A DNA stretch of 64,000 bases, from assembly GCA_016758965.1 (NCBI GenBank), contig JAEPRB010000121.1, positions 59,138 to 123,137 of the forward strand, given 5' to 3'. This document shows positions 25,605 to 39,029 of this stretch, piece after piece (position 1 is the stretch's first letter; each line of letters opens with the position of its first letter). The notes beneath the pieces were generated by a model, which saw only the letters and a list, made by a program, of their open reading frames with translations, was not told the DNA's origin and made no database searches. Origin of the DNA: Circinella minor (lineage: Eukaryota > Mucoromycota > Mucoromycetes > Mucorales > Lichtheimiaceae). Both the position numbers and the translations under genes were made by a program.

Positions 25605-27289
25605 ATGAATGCCCTTATTGCTTTATTACACTTTTGTGAGGTCCATGGACCAAGTGTAGTATTCTGTACTCAAGCAATTCATCAAAGGTCGGACTTAACA
25701 ACAGCAACAGCTAGTACGACAGACGAAACCAAAGCAGCAGACATTGTAACAACGCCCATGTCAGAAAAAGTGGCAACATTAGTTCATTCTCTTTCTTCAA
25801 CTTCGACAACAGCGATAATAGATCCTCCGACTCCTCCTCATATTAATCATAACAGTAATAGTCATAGTAATTCTAATATAACAACAACACAAACAACGTC
25901 TCCTCGCGCTTCTTTACGAAAATGTACACCTTCTATTCCAACACCATTATCCAAACCATATCAATCGACGACTAATACACAATCAAGTGCTTCTTGTGCT
26001 GCTTGTTGTGCACAAATGCCTCTTGTTGTCAAAGAGGATGGTGTAGCGATAGAAGCAAAACGAATGGTAACAACGGATGATGAAGATTCATCAGTAGAAT
26101 ATATTGGCACCAAGGCACCGCAACAACTTGCTCTTTATAAAGCAGTTCGATTAGCATGTGTAAGAAGGTAAAAAAAAAAACTCAATAGTAAACTTTTTTT
26201 TTCTGTTGTCTGTTATTGTGTTTTTGAAGAGTCTTTTTGATCTTATAGAGAAAAAAATACATAATATATATACATATATATATATAGTTTAACTACTGAA
26301 TTTTGTCCTGGTCGAGAAGGGCCTGTTTTATTTGGTGATGATGAAAATGGTTATGTGATGAGTTATATGTTCAAATTACGTGATGCACAAGCAAGAGGTG
26401 AAGCAAGATTTTATTCTCTCATGATGCTCATGACTGACCGGGTCTTTTTAATATCATGTTGGCCGTTTCTTGTCAGGTGAGAAAGAAAGACATATAGATA
26501 TAGATATACATAACAAAATAATGGGTTCCAGAACGTCCTACTTTTTTTTAAGAATAAAAAGAATCTTTTTTACTCAACTCGACAACAGCAATAAAAAAAG
26601 TTTAATAATCATATACATATCTTTTTTTTTTTTACATTTTATAAGTTCATTTCGATCTATGGCAATCAATTTACAAGAACGAGCGGATATGGTATTTCAA
26701 CGGGAAAAAGAAACTCGCCCCCAATTCCATCCGTTTGCTGCAACAAGTCGACGTGTCGGACCCATGTCACAAGAACAATTTTTTCGACGACGAAGTAATA
26801 CCGCTTTACGATCATTGACAGATTTATTGGGTGTAAAGGATATTTATCCTCAGATCCATGCTCAGTTTAGCTATATACTAAAATTATCGGCACGGAGACG
26901 GATGGAAAAGATCACGCCCGGGAGAAGTGCCAGTGCGGCTTACCTGAAAATGGTAAAATATTATATTATATATATATATTTTTAGGACTGATCGGATCGA
27001 TTTTTCCGGATGGTTTACTTTTTTTTTTGGGGGGGGAGAAAGAGGTGGCGGGGGAAAAAATGTTGACCTTTTATATAAATATTTATTTTTGGGGCTAAAA
27101 TATATATAAAACTCTGCTTAATTTATTATATAGCGTGATGAATATCGAAATCAAAGGAATAGTAAAGAGGTCAAATTGAAAGAAGATGAAAAGGATTCTA
27201 TAACTACTACCAATACTACCACCACCAATACTACAGCTACTACTATTCAAGCACCATCTTTACCAACTCCCATTTCTCAATACACTTAA
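25605..27289 (+). CDS. folliculin / Lst7-like longin-domain protein (short form)
   Basis: Four exons (25605-26167, 26288-26476, 26646-26952, 27134-27289) encode 404 residues. The N terminus MNALIALLHFCEVHGPSVVFCTQ is the folliculin start. A Ser/Thr-rich loop of about 110 residues follows, with a CAACC cysteine cluster. The conserved core then resumes: EYIGTKAPQQLALYKAVRLACVR, TEFCPGREGPVLFGDDENGYVMSY, RFYSLMMLMTDRVFLISCWPFL. RRSNTALRSLTDLLGVKDIY matches the linker helix, and the protein ends in a low-complexity Thr-rich tail. In yeast, Lst7 works with Lst4 as a GAP toward Gtr2 on the vacuole in amino-acid signalling to TORC1; animal folliculin acts on RagC/D. The DENN domain of animal folliculin is absent here, as in yeast Lst7 (242 residues). 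Confidence 0.87.
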
Positions 27290-27594
27290 CACCACAAAAA
27301 AAAATTACTATTTCTCTCTTTTTTTTTTCTCGGTTATTATGTTGTTGTTTCCAATGTTTTAGATACCCTTCTTATAAACTTTCCTGTTTTTGTTTTTTTT
27401 TAATGCAAACTTGATAACAATTTTTCCAAACAAATTCTCTTATCCCCTTCCGGTTACTTATTTCTTTTTCGCACGAAAAATGGACTTTTTTTTTTCTCTC
27501 GCTCTCTCTTTCTCTCACACACCCACATTACCATTTGATTCTCTTTCTTTTTCTTCATTTGTTTTCCGTTTTTTTTTTCTTATTATCACCCATC
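27290..27594. other. short intergenic gap, pyrimidine-rich
   Basis: Only about 305 bp separate the stop of the folliculin-like gene from the next start. The gap is dominated by T and CT runs and serves as the terminator and promoter region. Confidence 0.6.
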
Positions 27595-29012
27595 ATGATA
27601 CGAAAGAATGTTGTAACCATGTTACTTTTATTACTTGTTTCCATGGCAAAAATTGTCTATTCGTTGCAAAGTGTGAAAGAAGCGGCGATTTTGGCGCGAA
27701 GAATTGTAAAGGATGCTGGTAGATATATCTATAAATTATTCCTTCTATTTACCACCCCCTTTTACCTCTCCTTTTTTTTTCTTCCGTCCCTTTTCTTATC
27801 GAGATTTTTTTTAAATATATATGAGGGGGGGGAAGAAATAGAAGATCGAAAAGAATAATGAGAGAATGGAAAGGAAATGATTATTGTTTGACATATATAT
27901 ATATATATGTGTGTGTGAATCACTAAAAATGTTAGGTGTTGGTACGTTTCTTACAAAAATGCAAGAGCCTGGTATACTTGAAGGTAAATCATTATATCCA
28001 TTTAACGATAAAGCAGTACTTTGTTGTTCTTTTATGCAGAATAAAAGAAAATAGAAAACTAAAGAAAAGAGGGTGACACTAATAGATATAAATTCAAATT
28101 TTTCTAACTTATATTTATAAACTATTATATGTACTATATAGAAGGGTATCCATTTGGCATAATGGAATATTATAGTAGCGATTGCACGGACCACCTACAA
28201 CAACCTGGAGATTTGTTACTTTATATGTCAGACCTTCAGGTAACAAATAAATAAGTGTTGAGATAAAGAAAAGAGAAAGAAAATGGACAGTTAGATAAAT
28301 GAATGGATATGAGTTTTTTTAAAAATATGCTAAATAATAATATATAACTTAAATCAGATGAGTGTACGAAATATGCACCATGATCTGGATCATGTTGCGT
28401 TCACGATAAGAGCACTGAAAGTGTATGACAATCCTAAAATGGGTAATGGTTCATCTCTCGTGGAATCGCCGAGATTGACATTATTTGGCAATATCGAGTC
28501 ATTGCCAAAACATAAAGTAAGTTTACATCTTGACATAAGCACACACACTCTCTTACATACAAAAATGTAATTGGAGTTATTTTATTTAACAATCTTATAA
28601 TTTATAAAATTAAATAGAAGCAAAGTGCTATGACCTGTTTTGGAGAAAAACATCCAGAAGCAAAATATTGGTGGTATGTGTTTTTTTATATTTTTTTTTT
28701 GATTGTGACTTATTGTTATAATCCTGTCAGCTGTATAATTGAATAGAGAAAAAAAAAGGTATGGCAAAAAAAAATTGACACGGTGGATTGACACGGTGAT
28801 GCATCTTGTTTGATGTGCATGTGTGTTGTGTGTGAATTTATTACTATTATTATTTTAGGGGATTCAATGATTTCAAATTCTACGTTTTACATGTAAAAGC
28901 TTGCTATTACGTAGGTGGCTATGGTGGAATGAACTATATTGGATGGATTCCTATGAATGAATATCGACAAGTAACATCATCTACTACTTTAGAATTTCAT
29001 ATACAACTTTGA
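27595..29012 (+). CDS. CREG-like secreted/lysosomal protein (FMN-binding split-barrel fold)
   Basis: Six exons (27595-27718, 27936-27983, 28142-28239, 28358-28516, 28618-28673, 28859-29012) give 212 residues. An N-terminal hydrophobic signal peptide (VVTMLLLLLVSMAKIVYS) precedes the CREG layout: ILARRIVKDAGVGTFLT, YPFGIMEYYS, GDLLLYMSDLQMSVRNMHHD, SPRLTLFGNIESLPKHK, CFGEKHPEAKYWW, FKFYVLHVKACYYVGGYGGMNYIGWIPMNEY. This matches the Pyridoxamine 5'-phosphate oxidase-like CREG family, whose animal members are secreted endolysosomal glycoproteins that bind no or weak flavin. Phe-Tyr-Val-Leu...GGYGG corresponds to the family's conserved C-terminal strand. Upstream in-frame Met codons exist, but the start at 27595 gives the cleanest signal peptide. 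Confidence 0.85.
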
Positions 29013-29516
29013 ATAAAAAAATAATAATTAATTAAGTCTATATTTTTGTGTGAAGTTAAATACAAAGTGCTTTGCTTTATCTCTTGTTCGGAGTAGTCCG
29101 AGTGAGGTTTTTAAAAGTATCAAAAATGGTTGCTTAAAAAACAAATGATGCATGAGAAGAAACAGCTTCTTTGTTAATATAGAAAAAAAAGAAAAAGATA
29201 TTGATTCTTAATCTTCTTCTTGCTTCTCCTCGCATTGGAATACTAAGATCGTTCAAAAAGAAGTAGTTTTCGGATCGAAATCCCCATAATTACTATAAGG
29301 AACGAACCGGGAAGATGGCGACCCGCCATATATTCGTGAATTAGCGGAGAATACCCCAATTTCGTGACGTTGGGTTGAAACACCACCCATGCTCCGCCTC
29401 CATATTCTCCCAAGATTTCCCGGTGGAGGTTGTTTTTTCAAGCTTCTTTTTTCCATCCCTTCTCTCTATCTCTCTTTCTCTTTTTTTTTTTATATTATCT
29501 GACTTTTCACTTTACC
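29013..29516. other. promoter region of dihydrolipoyl dehydrogenase
   Basis: About 500 bp without a gene. The 29270-29430 part is richer in G+C than the surroundings, with CACCACCCATGCTCCGCCTCC near 29380, and a CT-rich leader follows. Minus-strand frames there have no family features, so regulatory DNA is the simplest reading. Confidence 0.5.
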
Positions 29517-31758
<2,242 letters not shown>

Positions 31759-32104
31759 AGGAATTTTTTTTTTATTTGATAACTTAAAAAAAAAAAAGAT
31801 TCACAAAAAATCTCCCCGTTTCTTTTTTAAACTCGCACACGCAATTTAACATACACATAAAATTCATTTAACAACTTCCTCTCGCCTTTTTTTTTTCGTC
31901 ATAAAAAAACCAACCTTGATTTTTCTTTCTTTCCCCATTATATATTTTCTCTCATCCATGCTCTCTTTGATTTAAAATATTATTACTTCTCATAAAATAA
32001 AAGAGTCCTCCTATTATTATATTCGGTTACGGGTAATATCATAATTATCACTTCTTGTTTTTAATGGGGGATTTTTATTTTGGATAAATTACTATTGCTA
32101 ACTA
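31759..32104. other. convergent 3' intergenic gap
   Basis: The 3' region between LPD1 (plus) and the HAD phosphatase (minus). T-rich, with no gene. Confidence 0.6.
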
Positions 32105-33094
32105 TTAGTTATTAGTTTCGAATGCAGGAAGCGAAAAGGGCTAAATATAGGTAATTAAAGAAAATATATGAGTTTGTAGATATTGTTGTCATGGTTACTA
32201 TTATTGTTTATTTCTTACCTTGGGATCAAAATCCATCATTGATTCCAATACCACAGTTGCGCCATGAGAATCAGGATCACCAGTGATATTTAACAAGTTT
32301 ACATCAGGAATCCAAACGACCTAAATGATAAGATATATAGAGAGAGTGAGAGAGAGGTACCAATCAATCAATTAATCAATCAATTAATGAATAGTCCAGA
32401 GAAATTTAACAAATATATATATTATACATACGTGCATCTTAGCATTAAGAGCAGCAGCTACTCCATTTGTTGCATCCTCAAATACTAAACAATTTTCTGC
32501 GGGTGGATTGCCTAATCGTTCTTGTGCAGCCAAAAAGATATCGGGAGCTGGTTTACCATGTTTAATACCTGCATCATCGCCACATACAATATGATCAAAC
32601 AATGAAAACAATTCTTTATTTAAAGTTGTTTTCAATTCAAAACGGGATCGCGTGGACGAAGTAGCTACAGCCATGGGAATACCTTTGGCGTGTAAATGTC
32701 TCACTAATCGTTCAACGCCAGCTAATGGTTTAACAAGTGGGAATCGTTCTTCATGCATGACTGCGCTTTTGTCAATATATTCTTGAACTGTCATTGGTAA
32801 CTTATAATGTTCAACTACCATTGTAGCTGATTCTATGCCTGTACGACCCATAAGTTTACTTTTAACATCCCAAGTAAACTTGACACCACCAGCATATTTG
32901 TCAAGAATTTCTTGAGTTACTTCGGTATAGACACGTTCAGTGTCTAATAAAAGACCATCCTTTTTATTTTTTAAAAAATAAAAATAGAATTAATATGTAA
33001 GGTTAAAAAAAAGGAAAATAAAATAACATGATAAAGAAAGGGTGGGGAAATAAATAAATACCATATCAAAAATGCAGTGTGTAATTTCAAGCAT
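32105..33094 (-). CDS. HAD-family phosphatase, pseudouridine-5'-phosphatase type (HDHD1-like)
   Basis: Four exons (33062-33094, 32432-32959, 32219-32320, 32105-32140) give 232 residues, the length of human HDHD1/PUDP. Motif I FDMDGLLLDTE has the catalytic Asp10 and Asp12. YTEVTQEILDKY and WDVKSKLMGR form the C1 cap start. Motif II is AVATSSTRS, motif III HGKPAPDIFLAAQERL, and motif IV CLVFEDATNGVAAAL. VVWIPDVNLLN and the last exon PFSLPAFETNN mirror the HDHD1 ending. The family dephosphorylates pseudouridine 5'-phosphate or small sugar phosphates. The exact substrate is not readable; a deoxyglucose-6-phosphatase-like role is an alternative. It is divergently arranged with the SCI1-like gene, sharing a 460-bp promoter region. 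Confidence 0.88.
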
Positions 33095-33554
33095 GTTTAA
33101 TCAAATAAAAAGAAGGAGAAAGAAGTAAAGTTGTGAAAAAAAAAAAAAGAAGGGACCACCTCTGGGTTTATCTATCTTTTTTTTTCTGTAATCCAAAACT
33201 TTGTGTAGCCAACTATGCAAAACACAGGAAAATCAACGGTAATTGCTTAGTTATTATCTTTAGTTTTTGAAGTTATTAATAAATACGTATAAACTATAAA
33301 TATATATATATATATATTTGAAAGAGTACTCACTTGTTTTTAGTGATAAGCAAATATCAAGTTAGTAATAATTGGCAAAATAGGAATGATATAGCAGTAA
33401 TTGATAGTATGTCAAAGAGACAGGTTCAATATTAAAGCACAATACTTTAAATATTGAAGTCCGTCGATTCACCCTACTAGAAAGTGATAAAAAAAGTTCG
33501 TGCTTTCGCTTTTTAACTCGATTTACCTTATTTTTTTCCCTAAATTCTGCAATA
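33095..33554. other. shared divergent promoter region
   Basis: The 460 bp between the HAD phosphatase (minus) and the SCI1-like gene (plus). It contains a TA-dinucleotide run near 33299-33317 and A-runs. No gene or RNA gene was seen. Confidence 0.55.
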
Positions 33555-34831
33555 ATGAGCTCAAAAAAACACCATCGAAGAGATTCTGACGATGAACATA
33601 AACGAAAACATAAAAAATCAAAACATAGTAGTAATCTAAGCGATGATTTTAAAGATTCTATTAAACGTAAGCAACTAACTATTTGAATAGAAAAGTGTCA
33701 AGAACAACGACAGCTACAAATGACAAAATAATAATAATAACTCTTAATTCTTCTTTATTCAAAAAAAAAACCTTAGCCATTTCCAATGACGATTATTTTG
33801 AAAAAGCAACCGAGTTTCGTTTATGGTTAAAAGAAGAAAAAGATCGTTATTTTGGTGACCTTGATTCAAACGATGCTCGTCATTATTTCAAAAAGTTTGT
33901 CAAAGCTTGGAATCGTCATGATCTTGAAGGTAAAAAACAAAATATACTTACACAATGTATACTACCTTTATTATCACGAATACTCATGCAACCACACACC
34001 CACGCACCAAAAAAAAATATCAACGATGTGAAAGATATATATGTTGTTATTAACGTATTATATGATGATTATCATCATTATTAGAAAAATATTACAAAGG
34101 AATTAATTCATCACAATTACAATCATCTGATTCAACCGGTTATCGTTGGTCTTTTGCAAAAAAATTGGATCTTTTTGAACAAGACAGAATTCGTGATAAT
34201 GTGGACTCTTTAACAAATGGTGGAAAAGGGAAGCGGAGAAATGTTGGGGCTTCATTTCCATCCTCTTCTTTATCATCATCACGACAATTTGATCAAGTGG
34301 GTAAGAAGTTGATTTTTTTTTTGTTATGGGGTTAATATTACTATCATTGAAATATTCTTTATCGAAATATCCAAAACTAAATTTGAATGGGTCCATATAT
34401 TATTAGATTTCGAAGAAAAGCAAGATCGAGAACGATCCGAACGTAGAGCAGAAAGAAAAACAGAAGCAAAACGTTCACGAAGTCGAAGAGAAGAATATTT
34501 AGATGAAGTAGCACCTAAAGAAACTGGAAGAGAAGCACAACTTGCAAAACGACGCGCAGTTAATGCATACCATAAACGAGAAAGAGATACAGATGTGGAA
34601 TTAACTGATGCTGATATATATGGTGGAGGCAGAGGAGAAGATGATTTTAAATCAAGACTTGCAGCAGAAAAACGTAGAAATGAAATGCGAGATCAACGAC
34701 GTCAACAACGACAAGAGCAAAAATTTGGACCTATACAAGAAAGATTAGCTCAACATAAGGCAAAAGAAGATGCTACAATGGAAATGTTTAAAAAGATGGC
34801 AGAAGAGCAAAAGAAACGTGGTGGATTATAA
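33555..34831 (+). CDS. SCI1-like basic, Arg/Lys-rich nuclear protein
   Basis: Four exons (33555-33666, 33777-33929, 34085-34300, 34407-34831) give 301 residues. A His/Lys/Ser-rich start (MSSKKHHRRDSDDEHKRK) precedes the conserved block ISNDDYFEKATEFRLWLKEEKDRYFGDL, then DARHYFKKFVKAWNRHDLEEKYYKGI. This is the core of the family named for plant style cell-cycle inhibitor 1. A long charged helix follows, with NAYHKRERDTDVELTDADIYGGG, and ends EMFKKMAEEQKKRGGL. The charge pattern and RS-like pieces suggest a nuclear, probably spliceosome-associated role, but no catalytic domain is present. Introns interrupt the conserved core at DLE|EKYY. Confidence 0.75.
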
Positions 34832-35630
34832 AAATAATAAAGGCTGGAAATTATATTTTTATGTGTATATTGCAATTTATTGATGTATGTAATTGGATTA
34901 CATGGTTTGTGTGAATAAGAATTAAGTGTACGTAATTACCCAGTCAGCGTATAAACTTTGAGACGGTGCTATATAACATCAGAGAATATATCCTACGTAT
35001 CTACGTATCTACGTATCAAAAACTTTATTATGCTGTGATGGCAGTAAGAAATCTTAAACTACCACCCGATGTCTGGTCGCATTTTGGCATGGATATTAAA
35101 GGCAAGGCTTAATATTGAAGATTGTTTCGAATGATTATGTCTATTGAATATGATATATTGTACGTACGCGTTTTTCTTATAAAGTATACATATAAACAAT
35201 ATATGCTACTATTCTTTTTTGAATGTAAGCCTTATTATTGCGTGTTTTTATAATGTCAGAAAGAAATAGGTTTTATTTCTGTATGTTTTAAGTTAAATAT
35301 ATGAATATTGTTTATAAAAAAAATGTAGATTGAATGTCAATAAAGCGTATTGAACAAAATCATATTTTTGCTAATCGACCAAATATAAACGGTATATGTA
35401 TAACAACCCTTGCAACTGTTTTACTTATACCAAAGTCATTTATCTACAGATAGTAAATATTGATACTCATTGGAGACAAATAAAATTGACCCTCACTATA
35501 TTACGAGGGTCTTCTAAATAGGTGACTTTCTCTTGTTATATTATTATTGTTGTATTATGTAAGCTTTTTTTTTTGTTTATGAGTGATATAATGCATGTAT
35601 AAATATGTATATAAGTATGTATATATGCTG
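34832..35630. other. convergent intergenic region
   Basis: About 800 bp without a gene. A short tandem repeat of TACGTATC (three copies) is at about 34992-35017. The rest is AT-rich. Confidence 0.55.
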
Positions 35631-38385
35631 TTATGCGTGATTGTGGTATTCATTAAGTACAAATGCTCCAATAACCATACCCATGGCTATAACCATGTTC
35701 CAATTCGTTTTCACATAAGAAATGAAATCTGCTTCTGTATATTCTTCTGCTTCATCTACTAAATATGAATTGACACCTCCATTTTGTAACGCCACCACTG
35801 ATGATAACAGCAATAAAATTTAAGGGTTAATAACCATTAAAACTAAACAATAAATAAACAATAATTAATGTACAATCTCTCTTTATTTTATAATACTTAC
35901 ATAAATAATTATTCTCTCGACCACTTGATGTTACATTCCAAAACTTGACACTACTTATTGGCTAATAATATTGAAGATAATAGAGAAAATAAATAAAATG
36001 GTTGGTTTTGAAAATGTAATTGTTACTAGAAACTGATATGTTCAACATAGGTGTCCACACATGCATATCATATATATATATATATATTAAAATACTATCT
36101 TACCCTTGAATTAATATCTCCCTCTTGTGGTGTAATTGCCATCCTCAGTTTCCATGGTAACGCCGATTCTTTATCATGTCTCTCATGATTAATTTCATCT
36201 TCTATTTCAGGGATTCCAACATCCAACCACATATCAATTCTATCCAATAATGAAGGTGTTCTACGTGGTACCTGATGTGTGTTGGCTGATCCACGTTTAT
36301 AAATGTAGATTGTATTGTAATCTGTCCACACAGCCAACATATTACCCTTTTCATTAATATGAATCCCAATAATAGTTGCATCATAGGGTCCTTGAACATC
36401 ATTTCGTAACCAATCAAAAAGTTCAAAATATTCTCCCTTATCATCATGACTTTGTTGATCGAGAAAATCCAATGTTAAGAACTGATTTTGAACAAATGGA
36501 AATACCAAAGCTTTGGCATCATTAGACCGTGCTAAAAACATTTATTAGTTATTACCTTAGAGATTTATCAAATATATATATCGGTATTCTATTCTTTGCC
36601 GTATAATATATATGTATAGTTACCAAACATAATTCGAGGCATAGTAAGTCGTGTTCGTTCCTGTTGGAATTGAGAAACATCTGCAAACCCAATGTAGTCA
36701 ACCTGTTCTTCACTGTAAACGTCATACTGTATAAAACCAATCATGATATGAGTGAGTAGTCCCTATTTTTATTCAATGTATAACAAACAGTAGTATAGTA
36801 TTAATATAACTTTACCTTAACTGGTTCATGTTTTCGAATAATCCATTCATTCTTTTGATGATGTTCTTCTTCCTGTAAATCAGATGGTTGTGTAATAGTA
36901 GTGACATTATCAACCACTGTAAAATTACAATGATAAGCATTATCGGTTCTATGAATATCGACAGTAACAACACGATATGTCTCCCATCTAACAGTTATGA
37001 TACAATATCCATTACACTAGTTAAAATAATCTTTTCATATATAGTATATTAACATAAATTCTGTTAAAAAAAATAGTAAGCTTACCCTGCAGAATACAAT
37101 CTAGATAAGGCTAATTCATGATCCTCGGTATTTCGTGGCTGATGATATTCTACCTTTATTCTTTAAGTAACATGGATATAATAGTGACACGCGTCTCTTT
37201 TTTCGTTTCTTCCCCCATTACCGATTAAATGTAAAGCTCGATCCCTCTATGTTCTCCTTCTTTTATCCTTTTCAAAATATTAAGTTTTACTGACCTTTAA
37301 TAGGATCACCCGTTGTACTCTCAGTTATTGTTATTTCGTCTGCGTCTGCAGAATGAGGTGGATCTGTTAGATCTGGTGGTAAAGTGACTGTACGGAACCT
37401 ATATCGATCTGGATCACTAAGTAGACCACAAAAGCCAAAAAAAAAAATCCAGTCAATAATAACGTCTCATAATAGACATTCATTTTTTTTCCTTTGAATA
37501 TATTCCATGGTTCCTTTACCGAGAATATAAAATTTCATGTCGCTCTAGACTAAATGCACTAATCCACGTAGTTCCAGGCATCAGTATATCCTTATACTTG
37601 AATACAGGAACATCATCATTATTATCAATTGCATAATATATCCTCACATAATGTTTACTGGACTCATTTTCCACAACATGATACATGACTCCAAATTGAA
37701 TTTGATTAGGTTCATTTTCACTCGGTGTTGCCATGGATACTTTGGATATAGCACCTGGTAATTTATGTTCAAATGTTTGCATCCACCCTAATAAAAAGTA
37801 TAAAAAACATTATTACCACACATTTTAGAAAAAAAACAATTATAAAAAAGGTGTCTTCTCTGGTTTTTTTTTGAAAAAATTCTTTTAATCTAATATATAT
37901 GAAGAATGAATTCCTTACGATCCTCTGCTCCTTTTGTTTCGTTTACATGATCCTGCATGAATACTCGTAATGGTCTTCGTAATTGAGTGATGCTACCTAA
38001 GATAAATTGAAATTATGTTTTAAATAAGGTTTATCAATACATCATAAAGCTAATATACGATACAAAAGACTTATTTCATGTATTTGTACAATTATCAAGA
38101 TCACATTTATTTATTTTTTCACTTACCAACAACACCTGATTTTAATTCACCTGTACCATGATTAAAACCTTCAAGTCCTGGATAAACTGTCTCGAAATGA
38201 AGTGCTGTAAGATAAAGATAGTCACCCATCGTAGATAGAATAATATCATCAGGTGTTTCTCGCCATCGAGTTGAATCAGAAGTATACGTTTTCATTGGAT
38301 GTGGGTATGGACTCTCCTGAATTAAGCTGGCAAAATAAATAATGCCAATGCCAGATAGCAATAACGCGAGAGGACGCCATTGCAT
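35631..38385 (-). CDS. unrecognised protein with N- and C-terminal membrane anchors
   Basis: Ten exons (38127-38385, 37919-37996, 37520-37787, 37295-37416, 37086-37149, 36816-36987, 36624-36726, 36104-36531, 35901-35961, 35631-35797) splice cleanly to 573 residues. The start MQWRPLALLLSGIGIIYFASL gives a signal anchor; an upstream in-frame Met at 38469 would add 28 hydrophobic residues. The C terminus NMVIAMGMVIGAFVLNEYHNHA is a second membrane segment. The long middle part is beta-strand rich, with repeats such as ATIIGIHINEKGNMLAVWTDYNTIYIYK that resemble a WD-like propeller blade. That would place a propeller-like domain in the ER/Golgi lumen with both ends in the membrane. No family name can be given, and the neighbours do not help. 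Confidence 0.7.
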
Positions 38386-39029
38386 CTTGATCTCGCGTAG
38401 TGTAATATGTAAGGGGAGTTGGGGGGAGAAGGCGAGTAGAGAAAAGAAAAAATAAAATAATGGCTGCATATTCCTCTCCCCCCCCCCCTCTGCGTAAATG
38501 CAAAATGAGTTGCGGGATTAGAATACCTTCAAGATATTCAAACAGCCTTGCATTTTTATTATTCTTTTGTACAAATACATATAATAGAATAACTCTACTT
38601 ATACATTCATTCTATTCAATATTCTTCTGATATATCTTTTTTTTTCTCGCATGGTAGCAAAAAAAAAAAAAGAGCTATTAATATTTGCTTTTCATTACTA
38701 TTTCTGTTAGATATAAAATAATGATTGACACACTTTTTTTACAATGTTATATGTAATGTATATACATATCCTAGCAAAAATAAAAGTATATAATAGCATT
38801 ATACTACATTATCAAATCTTTGTTTTTGCTCCGCAAACCATTTTCTTAAGGAGGGGTGGGGAGGGGTTGTTATTTCGAAATTGAGCCAATCCGTATGAAG
38901 TAATTTGATGCATAATAGGTAGTCTTACCCCATGCCTAAACATAAGGCCATGAAAAGAGAATAATTTTTTTTGAGTTATCATCTTCCCTTTTATTTAATT
39001 TTTTTTGCTACGAGCAAACACATCAAAGG
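38386..39029. promoter_or_regulatory. divergent promoter region with paired AGGGG elements
   Basis: The 644 bp between the membrane protein (minus) and the HSF gene (plus). AGGGG occurs at 38852-38856 and 38862-38866, reading in the HSF direction, about 165-180 bp upstream of its ATG. AGGGG is the stress-response element core known from yeast; whether it functions in this lineage is unknown. A C-run near 38479-38488 marks the 5' leader of the other gene. Confidence 0.35.

Noticed and set aside
29253..29456. Minus-strand 67-codon ORF upstream of LPD1
   Set aside because: GC-richer promoter DNA gives open frames on both strands, no family was recognised, and it overlaps another frame.
33440..33480. 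GTCGATTC string that could be a tRNA T-arm
   Set aside because: No acceptor stem, D-arm or anticodon arm can be folded around it.
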